Shown piece by piece: positions 1 to 9,453 of a stretch of DNA of 64,000 bases. Both the position numbers and the translations under genes were made by a program. Positions within the stretch are counted from its first letter, which is position 1. The number at the start of each line of letters is the position of its first letter. The notes beneath the pieces are model-generated. The model did no database searches, was not told the DNA's origin, and was given only the letters and a program-made list of their open reading frames with translations. The stretch is from Anaerotruncus sp. GTDB lineage: Bacteria; Bacillota; Clostridia; Oscillospirales; Ruminococcaceae. The stretch lies in assembly GCA_021770005.1 (NCBI GenBank), contig JAETRV010000009.1, forward strand, positions 1 to 64,000. Reading direction: 5' to 3'.

Positions 1-180
1 GAGGGGCGGCAGTGCCCCCCTCTTGTGAGAACTCCCCCGGCAAGCTTGGGTGGGGAAACGGATCGAACCGCCCCGGTCTTGCCGGGGAGGGGCCTACGGG
101 GAGGGGTCTCTGACCCCTATCCCGTAAGACAGGCCCGCAGGGGCATCGCGGCGGATGCCGCGATCTCGGCCTAAGAGCCT

Positions 181-540
181 ATTCAAAATCTAAAGCTTTA
201 CTCAATTTTTCTCGAAAAATTGCGGTTTCCAAAGGCAGAGCCTTTGGCCGCTCGCCGCAGCGAGTGGAACACTTTATCCTGAGAAGCGCATTTAGGGGGT
301 GAATTGCCGCCAAAGGCGGCAAGAGGGGGCTTTTTGCAAGTGAAAAAGCCCCCTTGCAAAAGATCCTGAATAGGCTCTTAGCGCGGAGATGCGGCGGAAC
401 ACTTTGTCCTGTGAAATGGGTTCCTATTTTTGTCCGGACATGTGCCGGACAAAAATCCCTGAAGCGCCAAACCGCTTACAAGCGGTTTGGCAAGCTGAAG
501 AAGTGGCTTTTTCCAAATGAAAAAGCCACCTCAAAAAGAA
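181..540. repeat. Mosaic intergenic repeat with several palindromes (copy 1)
   Basis: Contains tttttgtccggacatgtgccggacaaaaa, aaaccgcttacaagcggttt, gagaagcgcattt and ggctcttagcgcggag, all of which recur at 17.9-18.1 kb; taaagctttactcaatttttctcgaaaaattg recurs inverted near 55.69 kb. Confidence 0.75.
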
Positions 541-555
541 ATCCATTTAACGATT

Positions 556-1359
556 TTAAAAAAGGCCATGCAGCAACCGGCAGGTTTCCGGGAGGTCGGA
601 GACAGGATTTTGGGCATACGCCTCGATGCTGACCCTCCCCCGGTACCCGGCGGCAAAGAGGGGATCAAGGGCGTCCCGACAGGCAGACAGATCATCCTGT
701 AATGGATAGGTGCGCGCGGGATATGCCGCGTAATGGATATGCCGGAGCTTGCGGTCACGACAGAGCTGCATGAGCGAACCGGGGTCGTCCTGCTGTTTCA
801 TAAAGTGGTAGAAATCGACGATCGCACCCACATTCCCGCATCCGCAGGCATCCGCTGCACGCTGCGCGTCCGACAGGGTAGAGACAAAACTGTGTTCCTC
901 GTCATTGATCGGCTCGATCGCCAGTGCTACCCCGCGTTCCGCTGCCTGTGTTCCGAACCGGTGCAGGAATTCCAGATATTGCGGAAACCCTTCCCCATCC
1001 CAGTCGAACCCCTCCGGCACAGTGGCGCGGTTCGGCCCACTCATCGTGATGAGGTCGGTCCCCATCTGCTCGGCCACCGAAAGGGAACGGCGGATATAGA
1101 TGTCCAGACGCACAGGGTCGGCGTGCGGCCCGATCAGCGCCATCCCCTTGGGGATCGCATTGTTAAAAACCTCGGCAGGCAGGCGGGCGCTGTCAAGCAG
1201 TTTGCGGTAGGCGGCGGTTTCCACGTCGTCGAGCAGGAGCAGGCGTGCGAGTGAGACTTCCGCATAATCGTAGCCGGACTGTCCGACCAAAGGGAGCGTC
1301 CGGCGGGCGAGCGGGTCGTCCGGTGTGGCGAGCAACAACAGGCAGCATCCAAGTTTCAT
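556..1359 (-). CDS. Sugar phosphate isomerase/epimerase (TIM barrel, AP endonuclease 2-like)
   Basis: 267 aa ORF; motifs such as ALAIEPINDEEHSF, GAIVDFYHF, HIHYA typical of the family. Confidence 0.8.
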   Translation of the reverse strand: MKLGCCLLLLATPDDPLARRTLPLVGQSGYDYAEVSLARLLLLDDVETAAYRKLLDSARLPAEVFNNAIPKGMALIGPHADPVRLDIYIRRSLSVAEQMGTDLITMSGPNRATVPEGFDWDGEGFPQYLEFLHRFGTQAAERGVALAIEPINDEEHSFVSTLSDAQRAADACGCGNVGAIVDFYHFMKQQDDPGSLMQLCRDRKLRHIHYAAYPARTYPLQDDLSACRDALDPLFAAGYRGRVSIEAYAQNPVSDLPETCRLLHGLF

Positions 1360-1698
1360 GAAAAACGACCTCCTTCATCTGGTTGAAAACAAAATAAGAA
1401 TACAGTTTATGGAAGAAAAAGCGGCAGCAGGGGGAAGCCCCTATCCGCTCCACAGCCTAGCTGTGGATGTCAAAACCATAGGTTTTGACAAACGAGCTGA
1501 AAAGCATACAAAAAAGGCGAATTTAGACCGAAAAGCGGTCCGGACAACTTGCAATAATGTTACCATTTTGATATAATTGTGATAGGATTTGGGAAATTCG
1601 GGAAGAAAAAATGCTCAGGGCTTGTTTGAAAATAGCGAAAAAGACGGTTGTCTTGGTATTACAAGCAGTCCCTAAATATGCGCAAAGGGGAAAGATCC

Positions 1699-2760
1699 AT
1701 GAAGACGACAATCAAGACCATCGCGCAGAAGTGCAACGTTTCTCCTGTAACGGTTTCGCGTGTCATCGCCAATAATCCGAGCGTGAATGAAAAGACCCGC
1801 CAGTTTATCCTTGATACGATGAAGGAGCTGGACTATCGCCCGCAGAAGGTCGAGGCCCTCACCGAGCGGCAGCGCGCCCGGATGATTGTGATGGTGATGG
1901 AGGACATCACCCGCAATGCCAACGCGATCATACGGGCAGCGGCGAGCTATCTGCGGGAGAACGGCTACCTCTCGATCTTCTGTGAAACAGGCGCAAAAGC
2001 AGCCTATTTCGACGAATACCTCACCGCGCTGGTCGAGCGCGGGGTGGTGGACGGATGTATCGTTATCACCAGCCTTGCCGCCCGTACCGAGTTGGCGCGG
2101 ATCGCCGAGAAGCATCGGCAGCTTCCATTGGTGGCAGTGCACTGGTGTGAAGCGTGGTCGAAGGTGGATTCGGTCATTCTCGATAGCTACCACGGCTCGA
2201 TCTGCGGGGTCAATTTTCTGGCCGATATGGGGCACAAATACATTGCATTGGTCAACGCGCCGTCGGAGGCGTCCGGCTCCTATGAGGAGCGGATGGGCTA
2301 TCTGGACACGATGCACAAGCGCGGCCTCCCCACCGACGAAAAGTACATCCTTTCCGGGAACCTCGAGAAGTCGGGCGGGGTGCAGGCGGCGCGCAAGCTG
2401 CTCTCCGAGATGCCGGAGGTGACCGCTGTTCTCTCCTCCAACTACGCGATGGCCCGCGGTATTGTGGACGAACTGGCCGCTGCGGGCAAACGGGTGCCTG
2501 AAGATATCAGCGTGGTGCCCTTTGGAATCTTCCAGTCGGGGGAGGATCAGCGGGACTTCACCGCGGTGGGGGCAAGTTATGTGGATGCCGGGATCATCGC
2601 CGCCCGGATCGTGCTCGAACGGATTCAGGAGATTAAGGAGCATCAGATCCAGTTCAACACGGTGAAGAAGGTAGTATTAGAGCCGGAGGTATTCCTCGGG
2701 ACCTCCGCCCAGCCTCCTGCAAAAGCGTATGCCACCACCCGGACGGAAAGGAAGCGCTGA
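1699..2760 (+). CDS. LacI family transcriptional regulator
   Basis: N-terminal HTH MKTTIKTIAQKCNVSPVTVSRVIANNPSVNEKTR plus periplasmic-binding-like domain; ATG at 1699 after aaaggggaaag. Confidence 0.92.
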   Translation: MKTTIKTIAQKCNVSPVTVSRVIANNPSVNEKTRQFILDTMKELDYRPQKVEALTERQRARMIVMVMEDITRNANAIIRAAASYLRENGYLSIFCETGAKAAYFDEYLTALVERGVVDGCIVITSLAARTELARIAEKHRQLPLVAVHWCEAWSKVDSVILDSYHGSICGVNFLADMGHKYIALVNAPSEASGSYEERMGYLDTMHKRGLPTDEKYILSGNLEKSGGVQAARKLLSEMPEVTAVLSSNYAMARGIVDELAAAGKRVPEDISVVPFGIFQSGEDQRDFTAVGASYVDAGIIAARIVLERIQEIKEHQIQFNTVKKVVLEPEVFLGTSAQPPAKAYATTRTERKR

Positions 2761-2790
2761 CCGCTGCAAAAGCGGTCAGCCTTTTTGTGC
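2758..2790 (+). terminator. Rho-independent terminator
   Basis: gaccgctgcaaaagcggtcagccttttt immediately after the lacI-family stop. Confidence 0.75.
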
Positions 2791-2850
2791 ATCTCTTTAG
2801 AGTCTGTTCAGTATCTTTGGGAGGGTGCTTTTTCGCCTATGGGAAGGCTC

Positions 2851-3756
2851 TCACTCCGGAAAATCAAACTGGATTTCCAATCCGGCGGGTTCCTCCAGTG
2901 TCTTGACCACCGACCAGATGTCCTCTTTGCTGAACTGTTTCATGCTCTCGCGGAAGTTGGACGAGATGCCCTCGAGTGCGGGCAGGGAAAGCCCAAACGC
3001 GGATGCGGATGCGCACGCAATCTGCATATCCTTGTCAAGGATCGAGAGCGGGTTGCCGGTGCCGGTGAATACCCTGCCAGCGACATGCCGGGCCGTAGCG
3101 CGGAAGATACCGTTGGAAGCGCTGGTCCCGTCGAGCACCTCAAAAACGGTGCGGGGGTCGAGTCCCGACGCAGCCCCGAGTGCCAGCAGTTCGCAGGTTC
3201 CCTCAAACATCAGGCTGAAAAATGCCTGCATACAGGTTTTCGCTTTCTGCCCCATGCCGGGCTTGTCCCCGACGCGCACCACTGTCGAGCCGAGCTGGTG
3301 CAGCAGTTCCTCATTTTTGCTGAACGCCTCCGGGGATGCACCGACCATCAGGTACAGTTCACCCGAAGCACAGGTTGCGGCGGTGCCGCGTACAGGACAG
3401 TCAACCAGATGCAATCCCAGCGGCTCCAACCCCTTCTCTGCCTGCTCGCACGCCGCATACCCAACCGATGCGGTTACCAGCACGCTGCTGCCTTTGGGGA
3501 GTACATTTGCAGCGCCGTCCTGCCCGAATAAGACGTCCTGCACCTGCTCGCCGTTGAAGACCATCAGGATCAGGGCCGTCGCCCCGTCCGCTGCTTGTGC
3601 AGGGGAGGGGGCAGCTGTGCCGCCCTTTTGTTCCAAAAGCTGCATCCGCTCGGGCAGGAGGTCAAACCCCTGCACCTCATAGCCGTGTGCCAGCAGGTTT
3701 TCTGCGATTCCCATGCCCATCGTTCCCAGTCCGATGATTCCCATTTTGGTTTTCAT
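2851..3756 (-). CDS. NAD(P)-dependent oxidoreductase, 3-hydroxyisobutyrate dehydrogenase family
   Basis: MKTKMGIIGLGTMGMGIAENLLAHGYEVQGFD Rossmann motif; DCPVRGTAATCASGELYLMVGG-like signature. Confidence 0.88.
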   Translation of the reverse strand: MKTKMGIIGLGTMGMGIAENLLAHGYEVQGFDLLPERMQLLEQKGGTAAPSPAQAADGATALILMVFNGEQVQDVLFGQDGAANVLPKGSSVLVTASVGYAACEQAEKGLEPLGLHLVDCPVRGTAATCASGELYLMVGASPEAFSKNEELLHQLGSTVVRVGDKPGMGQKAKTCMQAFFSLMFEGTCELLALGAASGLDPRTVFEVLDGTSASNGIFRATARHVAGRVFTGTGNPLSILDKDMQIACASASAFGLSLPALEGISSNFRESMKQFSKEDIWSVVKTLEEPAGLEIQFDFPE

Positions 3757-4147
3757 TGAAATTCCTCTTTTCTTATCAATTCTATGATGATTTGGTCGAA
3801 CGTTTCTCTCCTTTTTAAGACTAAATGATTTGAAATAAAATGTCAATATAAAGATATAAAATTATCATAAAATATTCAGAGAAATTAGCAGGATGTTTTA
3901 TCCATCTTTTGTGCGTCTTTTCTAGAAGTGTTTGAAACCAGAGAGGAAGGCAGCAGTTTTGATTTTTCAAACAACCTCTATATGAAAAACCACCAATTCG
4001 GCATCCGTTCTCTTGCATAGAATAGAGAAAAACAAAAAAACGACAATTCTGCATTGCAAATTTCGACGCAAAATGTTATCTTAATAAATAGCAAAAACTT
4101 ATCATTAGATTGTGCGAAAAATCAGGAAGGGCAAAAGGAGGTTTCAC

Positions 4148-5536
4148 ATGATGCTGGGAGAAAAAGCATTTGCGTCGATCGGGGAGCTGTCGGAGCAGCT
4201 CTGCGCGATGAGCAGAAAAATCTGGGAGAATCCGGAGGGCCCCTATCGGGAAGTGATCGCAAGCGATACATGCGCCTCGTTTCTGGAGGCAGAGGGGTTC
4301 CAGGTCGAGCGCGGATGCTTTGGCCTGCCGACGGCACTGCGCGCGCAGTGGGGTTCCGGACATCCGGTGATCGGGTTCCTCGGGGAATACGATGCCCTGC
4401 CCGGACAGAGCCAGAAGGATGTCCCGTATCAGGATCCGGTGACCCCGGGCGCTTATGGGCATGGCTGCGGACATAACCTGCTCGCGGTGGGCATGGCGGG
4501 CAGCGCCGCGGCGATCAAGCGGGAGATGGAGGAGAAAAAGCTCTCAGGCACATTGGTCTTTTACGGGTGCCCGGCCGAAGAGGTCCTGACCGGCAAGGGA
4601 TTTATGGCGCGGGCGGGCGCGTTCCGGGAGCTGGACTGTGCGCTCGCATGGCATCCCGGGCGGTATACCCGCGCGTCCTACAGCATCTGTACCGGTGTGA
4701 ACTCGGTGAAATATCATTTCACCGGCAAGACCGCACATGCCGCGTGCGACCCGGAAAAGGGGCGCAGCGCGCTCGACGCGGTGGAACTGATGAATGTAGG
4801 GATCAACTATCTGCGGGAACATGTCCCGATGGACGTTCGGATGCACTATGTGATTACCGATGGGGGAAGCGCACCGAATATTGTCCCGGATCATGCAACG
4901 GTCTGGTATTATGACCGCGCCCTGACCCGCGAAACGATGGAGATGGTGGAAGAGCGGATGCTCAAGGTGGCACAAGGGGCCGCGTGGATGACCGAGACCG
5001 AGCTGACGGTTGAGCGGCTGGGCGGCTGCTATCCGACCCTTCCCAACCACCAGCTTGCCGACCTGATTGACGCGTGTATGCGCGCGATCCCGCAGGAGCC
5101 GTGGACCGAGGAGGAGATCGCCTATGCCAAAAAGATCAATGAAACGGTCCCCGACCTCTGGCAGGAGAGTGTGCAGTTTTCCGGATCGAAGGACCCTGAT
5201 ATCCAGCTCCATTCCGGAGTTATGACGATCGATGAAGCCGATGACTACGGTTCGACCGATGTCGGAGATGTGGGGCATATCGTGCCGACTACCTTCTACA
5301 AAACCGCTTGTTACAGCATCGGTGCACCGGGTCACAGCTGGCTGGTTGCAGCCTGCCTGGGACGCTCGATCGGCCAAAAGGGGATGCTCTACGGCTCTAA
5401 GGTGACAGCGCTTGCAGGGCTGCGGCTGCTCACTGAGCCCGAACTGGTGCGCAAGGCACAGGAGGAGTTCAAGGAAAGTATGCAGGGCCGCACCTATGCG
5501 TGCATGATGCCGGACGACCTGCCCGCACCGGTCTGA
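4148..5536 (+). CDS. M20 family amidohydrolase/peptidase (AbgB-like)
   Basis: GFLGEYDALPGQSQ, GHGCGHNLL, AAEEV-like, TDVGDVGHIVPT motifs; RBS aaaaggagg upstream. Confidence 0.9.
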   Translation: MMLGEKAFASIGELSEQLCAMSRKIWENPEGPYREVIASDTCASFLEAEGFQVERGCFGLPTALRAQWGSGHPVIGFLGEYDALPGQSQKDVPYQDPVTPGAYGHGCGHNLLAVGMAGSAAAIKREMEEKKLSGTLVFYGCPAEEVLTGKGFMARAGAFRELDCALAWHPGRYTRASYSICTGVNSVKYHFTGKTAHAACDPEKGRSALDAVELMNVGINYLREHVPMDVRMHYVITDGGSAPNIVPDHATVWYYDRALTRETMEMVEERMLKVAQGAAWMTETELTVERLGGCYPTLPNHQLADLIDACMRAIPQEPWTEEEIAYAKKINETVPDLWQESVQFSGSKDPDIQLHSGVMTIDEADDYGSTDVGDVGHIVPTTFYKTACYSIGAPGHSWLVAACLGRSIGQKGMLYGSKVTALAGLRLLTEPELVRKAQEEFKESMQGRTYACMMPDDLPAPV

Positions 5537-5603
5537 CCGCCTTTCCGAAGTTTTATTCCATTTTTTTAATGCCGCTGAGGCGGAACCCCAAGGGAGGAAT
5601 ACC

Positions 5604-6446
5604 ATGTATCACGCAACGGATCAACGGGATCAAGAGCTGGGAACGCTCTGCCGGACGATGCGGGTGGAACTGATCGAGCTGCTTCATCAGATTCAAACCG
5701 GGCATCCGGGCGGGAGCCTCTCCTGCTGTGAAATCCTAACCACCCTCTACTTTGACTGTATGAACGTCCGTCCGGAGCAGCCGGATTGGGACGACCGGGA
5801 CCGGTTCGTGCTCTCCAAAGGACACGCCGCTCCGATGCTCTATCTCACGCTTGCCCACCGGGGCTTTTTCCCGATGGAATGGCTGCCCACTCTGCGCCAG
5901 TATGGCAGCCGGCTTCAAGGGCACCCTTGCGCACACAAAACGCCGGGGATCGATTGCTCGACCGGCCCGCTTGGCCTGGGGCTTTCGGCGGCGCTCGGTA
6001 TGGCGCTTGCCGGCCGTTTGAATGGGCAGGATTATACGACTTGGGTCCTGCTGGGGGACGGGGAAATTCAGGAAGGCGGGGTCTGGGAAGCCGCGATGTC
6101 AGCGCGCAAGTTCAATCCCGGCCGGTTGGTCGCAATCCTCGACCATAACGGGGTACAACTCGACGGGACCAACGCCGAGGTCATGCCAATAGACCGGATC
6201 GCCGAGCGTTGGCAGGCGTTCGGCTGGGAGGTGTTCCCCTGCGACGGGCACAGCATCCCGGAACTGCGGGAGACCTTGGCTCGTGCAAAGGCCTCTGATT
6301 CTCCCGCGCTTGTGATTGCCGGGACGGTGAAAGGAAAAGGGGTCTCGTTCATGGAAGGACAGAGCGCATGGCATGGAAAACCGGTCAGCAAGGAGGATTG
6401 CCATCGCGCACTGCAAGAACTGGGGGTGGATCACAATGCCGGATAA
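5604..6446 (+). CDS. Transketolase, N-terminal (TPP-binding) subunit, first copy
   Basis: TGHPGGSLSCCEILTTLYF, DRFVLSKGHAAP, GDGEIQEGGVWEAAM motifs. Confidence 0.93.
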   Translation: MYHATDQRDQELGTLCRTMRVELIELLHQIQTGHPGGSLSCCEILTTLYFDCMNVRPEQPDWDDRDRFVLSKGHAAPMLYLTLAHRGFFPMEWLPTLRQYGSRLQGHPCAHKTPGIDCSTGPLGLGLSAALGMALAGRLNGQDYTTWVLLGDGEIQEGGVWEAAMSARKFNPGRLVAILDHNGVQLDGTNAEVMPIDRIAERWQAFGWEVFPCDGHSIPELRETLARAKASDSPALVIAGTVKGKGVSFMEGQSAWHGKPVSKEDCHRALQELGVDHNAG

Positions 6447-7377
6447 GGTTTCGATTCGAGACGTTTATGGGGCAGCGCTCAAAAAGCTGGGAGAACAGGA
6501 GGAACGGGTCGTGGTGCTCGAGGCCGATGTGGGTGGCTCGACCAAAAGCGCGGTCTTTGGGAAAGCGTTCCCCGATCGGTATTTCAACGTCGGGATTGCC
6601 GAACTGAACATGGCGGCGATGGCGGCAGGGTTCGCCTACGCTGGGAAAATCCCGTTTGTCAACACCTTTTCAGTCTTTCTCACCACCCGGGCCTCCGACC
6701 CGATCAGCAGCATGATTGCCTATGACCACCTCAATGTCAAGCTCTGTGGGGCCTATAGCGGCCTTTCGGATGCCTATGACGGCGCAAGCCATCACGGGAT
6801 TTTCGATCTGGCATATGTCCGCTCCCTGCCGGGCATGACCGTCCTTTCGGTCTGCGACCCGGTGGAGACTGAAAAAGCGGTATTCGCCGCCGCAGAGATC
6901 GAAGGCCCGGTTTACCTGCGGCTTTCCCGCGCCGAAGCGCCAAAGCTCTACCCGGAGAACATGGTGTTCACACCCGGCAAGGGGATTCTGCTGAGAGAAG
7001 GCGCAGATGTATCGATTTTGGCCACCGGGCTGATGGTACACCATGCGCTGGAAGCTGCAAACCGCTTGCAGGCGGAAGGGATTTCCGCGCGGGTGGTTGA
7101 CCTGCACACCATCCAGCCGGTTGACCGGGAGCTGGTGCTCGAATCCGCGGAAAAGACCGGGTGTGTCGTCACCGCAGAGGAGCACAGCATTCGGGGCGGG
7201 CTGGGCAGTGCGGTCGCGGAGGTGCTCGCACAAGGGCGGCCCACGATACAGGAATTTGTGGGATTGGATAGCTACACCGAGAGCGGCGCATATGGGACGC
7301 TGCTGTCCGCTTACCATCTGGACGCGCAGACGATTGCTGAAAAGGCGCGGATTGCGGTGCAGCGTAAAAAGCCATAA
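6436..7377 (+). CDS. Transketolase, C-terminal subunit, first copy
   Basis: VLEADVGGSTKS, FNVGIAELNMAAMAAGFA, TAEEHSIRGGLGSAVAEVL motifs; overlaps preceding gene (translational coupling). Confidence 0.93.
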   Translation: MPDKVSIRDVYGAALKKLGEQEERVVVLEADVGGSTKSAVFGKAFPDRYFNVGIAELNMAAMAAGFAYAGKIPFVNTFSVFLTTRASDPISSMIAYDHLNVKLCGAYSGLSDAYDGASHHGIFDLAYVRSLPGMTVLSVCDPVETEKAVFAAAEIEGPVYLRLSRAEAPKLYPENMVFTPGKGILLREGADVSILATGLMVHHALEAANRLQAEGISARVVDLHTIQPVDRELVLESAEKTGCVVTAEEHSIRGGLGSAVAEVLAQGRPTIQEFVGLDSYTESGAYGTLLSAYHLDAQTIAEKARIAVQRKKP

Positions 7378-7429
7378 CCACATGAGCAAGCAATGAGCAG
7401 AATACACTTTCAGGAGAGGGGAAATCGAT

Positions 7430-8320
7430 ATGAACGAATCCATCCACCGTTATTTCCAGATTGGAACCATCCAATGGATGAGCCATCCGAGAAAAGAGCT
7501 GCTTACCTCGATTCGGGAGATTGCCTGTGACGATTTCTTCGATGCGATTGAGGTCGGGAAATTCCCGGACGAGCAGACCCGGGAACAGGCGGTCAAACTG
7601 TTGTCCCAGAGCCATCTGACCGTCTGCTACGGCGCGCAGCCCCGACTGCTCGGACCAAAACTCAACCCCAATGACCTCGACGAGGAGGGGCGCAAAAAAG
7701 CGGAAGCCACCCTTTTGGAAGCGGTCGACGAGGCCGAGAGCGTCGGCGCGCGGGGAATCGCTTTCCTGGCGGGCAGGTGGTCGGCGGAGACCAGGCAGGA
7801 GGCGTTTGCACAGCTCCTGAAAACTACGCGGACAGTTTGCGATTACGCGGCGGAGAAGGGGATGATGGTCGAGCTGGAAGTGTTCGACTATGACATGGAT
7901 AAGGCGGCGCTGATTGGTCCCGCGCCGTATGCAGCGCAGTTCGCCGCTGAGATGCGCACCACCCACAACAATTTTGGGCTGCTGGTCGATCTCTCCCACT
8001 TCCCCACCACCTATGAGACCAGCCGGTTTGTCATCCGCACCCTGCGTCCATACATCACCCATTTCCATATCGGCAATGCTGTGGTACAATCAGGGTGTGA
8101 GGCGTACGGCGACCAGCACCCCCGTTTTGGGTTCCCCAACAGCGCGAACGATACCCCTCAGCTTGTGGATTTCTTCCGGGTGCTCAAAGAGGAAGGGTTC
8201 TTCTGTGCGGAGCAGCCGTATGTACTTTCGTTGGAGGTCAAGCCCTGGGGCGACGAGGATGAGGACATCATCCTTGCGAATACCAAACGGGTGATCCGCC
8301 GCGCCTGGGCGCTGCTCTAA
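7430..8320 (+). CDS. Sugar phosphate isomerase/epimerase (TIM barrel)
   Basis: MVELEVFDYDMDKAALIGP, LLVDLSHFPTTYE, ITHFHIGN motifs. Confidence 0.8.
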   Translation: MNESIHRYFQIGTIQWMSHPRKELLTSIREIACDDFFDAIEVGKFPDEQTREQAVKLLSQSHLTVCYGAQPRLLGPKLNPNDLDEEGRKKAEATLLEAVDEAESVGARGIAFLAGRWSAETRQEAFAQLLKTTRTVCDYAAEKGMMVELEVFDYDMDKAALIGPAPYAAQFAAEMRTTHNNFGLLVDLSHFPTTYETSRFVIRTLRPYITHFHIGNAVVQSGCEAYGDQHPRFGFPNSANDTPQLVDFFRVLKEEGFFCAEQPYVLSLEVKPWGDEDEDIILANTKRVIRRAWALL

Positions 8321-8338
8321 AAGACAGGAGGAATTTGC

Positions 8339-9295
8339 TTGAAAATTGTGATTCTGGATGGTTATACCGAAAATCCCGGCGATCTGAGCTGGTCGGGGCT
8401 GGAAGCGCTGGGCGAGCTGACCGTTTACGACCGGACCCCGCCCGAGCTGGTCGCCGACCGGATCGGCGACGCGGAGATCGTCATCCTCAACAAGACGCCG
8501 CTCCCCCGCAAAATGCTCGACCGCTGCCCGAACGTCCGGTATATCGGGGTGCTCGCCACCGGCTACAACATTGTCGATGTGCAGGCGGCGAAGGAGCGGG
8601 GCATCCCGGTCTGCAACATCCCCACCTATGGCACCGACGCGGTCGGACAGTTTGCGATTGCGATGCTGCTCGAGATCTGCCACCATGTGGCGCACCATGA
8701 CGCAGCCGTACATGAGGGGCGTTGGGAGTCCTGCCCAGACTGGTGCTTCTGGGATTACCCGCTGATCGAGCTGGCTGGAAAGACCATGGGCATCATCGGA
8801 TTTGGGCGGATCGGCCGCACCACCGGCCGGATTGCCCGCGCGCTTGGGATGCAGGTGGTCGCCTACGACAGCGCCGAGACCGATGAAGGCAGGGAGATCG
8901 GGCGGTACCTGCCGCTGGAAGAGCTGTTTGCCTGCTCGGATGTAATCGCCCTGCACTGCCCGCTCTTCCCTGAGACCGAGGGGCTCATCAACCGCGATAC
9001 CATTGCGAAGATGAAAGATGGGGTGATCCTGCTCAACAACAGCCGCGGTCCGCTCATCGTCGAGCAGGACCTCGCGGACGCCCTCAACAGCGGAAAGGTC
9101 TATGCGGCCGGCCTGGACGTGGTTTCGACCGAGCCGATCCACGGAGACAACCCGCTGCTCAAGGCCAAAAACTGCCTGATTACCCCGCATATCAGCTGGG
9201 CGCCCAAGGAGAGCCGCCAGCGGCTGATGGGGATTGCAGTCGAAAGCTTGCAGGCGTTTCTGGACGGGAACCCGATCAATGTGGTCAACCCATAA
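8339..9295 (+). CDS. D-2-hydroxyacid dehydrogenase (NAD-binding)
   Basis: GKTMGIIGFGRIGRTTGRIARALGMQVVAYD, LLNNSRGPLIVEQDLADAL, TPHISWAPKESR; TTG start with RBS caggagg. Confidence 0.92.
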   Translation: MKIVILDGYTENPGDLSWSGLEALGELTVYDRTPPELVADRIGDAEIVILNKTPLPRKMLDRCPNVRYIGVLATGYNIVDVQAAKERGIPVCNIPTYGTDAVGQFAIAMLLEICHHVAHHDAAVHEGRWESCPDWCFWDYPLIELAGKTMGIIGFGRIGRTTGRIARALGMQVVAYDSAETDEGREIGRYLPLEELFACSDVIALHCPLFPETEGLINRDTIAKMKDGVILLNNSRGPLIVEQDLADALNSGKVYAAGLDVVSTEPIHGDNPLLKAKNCLITPHISWAPKESRQRLMGIAVESLQAFLDGNPINVVNP

Positions 9296-9320
9296 AATTT
9301 CCTAATCCCTGTTTCAAAAA

Positions 9321-9350
9321 ACAGCAGCCGGACGAAGGTCCGGCTGCTGT
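9321..9350. terminator. Hairpin terminator
   Basis: acagcagccggac-gaag-gtccggctgctgt perfect 13-bp stem. Confidence 0.8.
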
Positions 9351-9453
9351 TGCATTGTGAAAATTGGTTGTCCCTTTTTGGCGGTTCCGGTGGTTATTCT
9401 ATATAGGATAGGACAAATCCCAAGAATGACAAAATTTGAGGAGGTCTTTCTGA

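Noticed and set aside
1672-2643. 323-aa minus-strand ORF opposite the LacI-family gene
   Set aside because: Antisense shadow of a clear LacI regulator.
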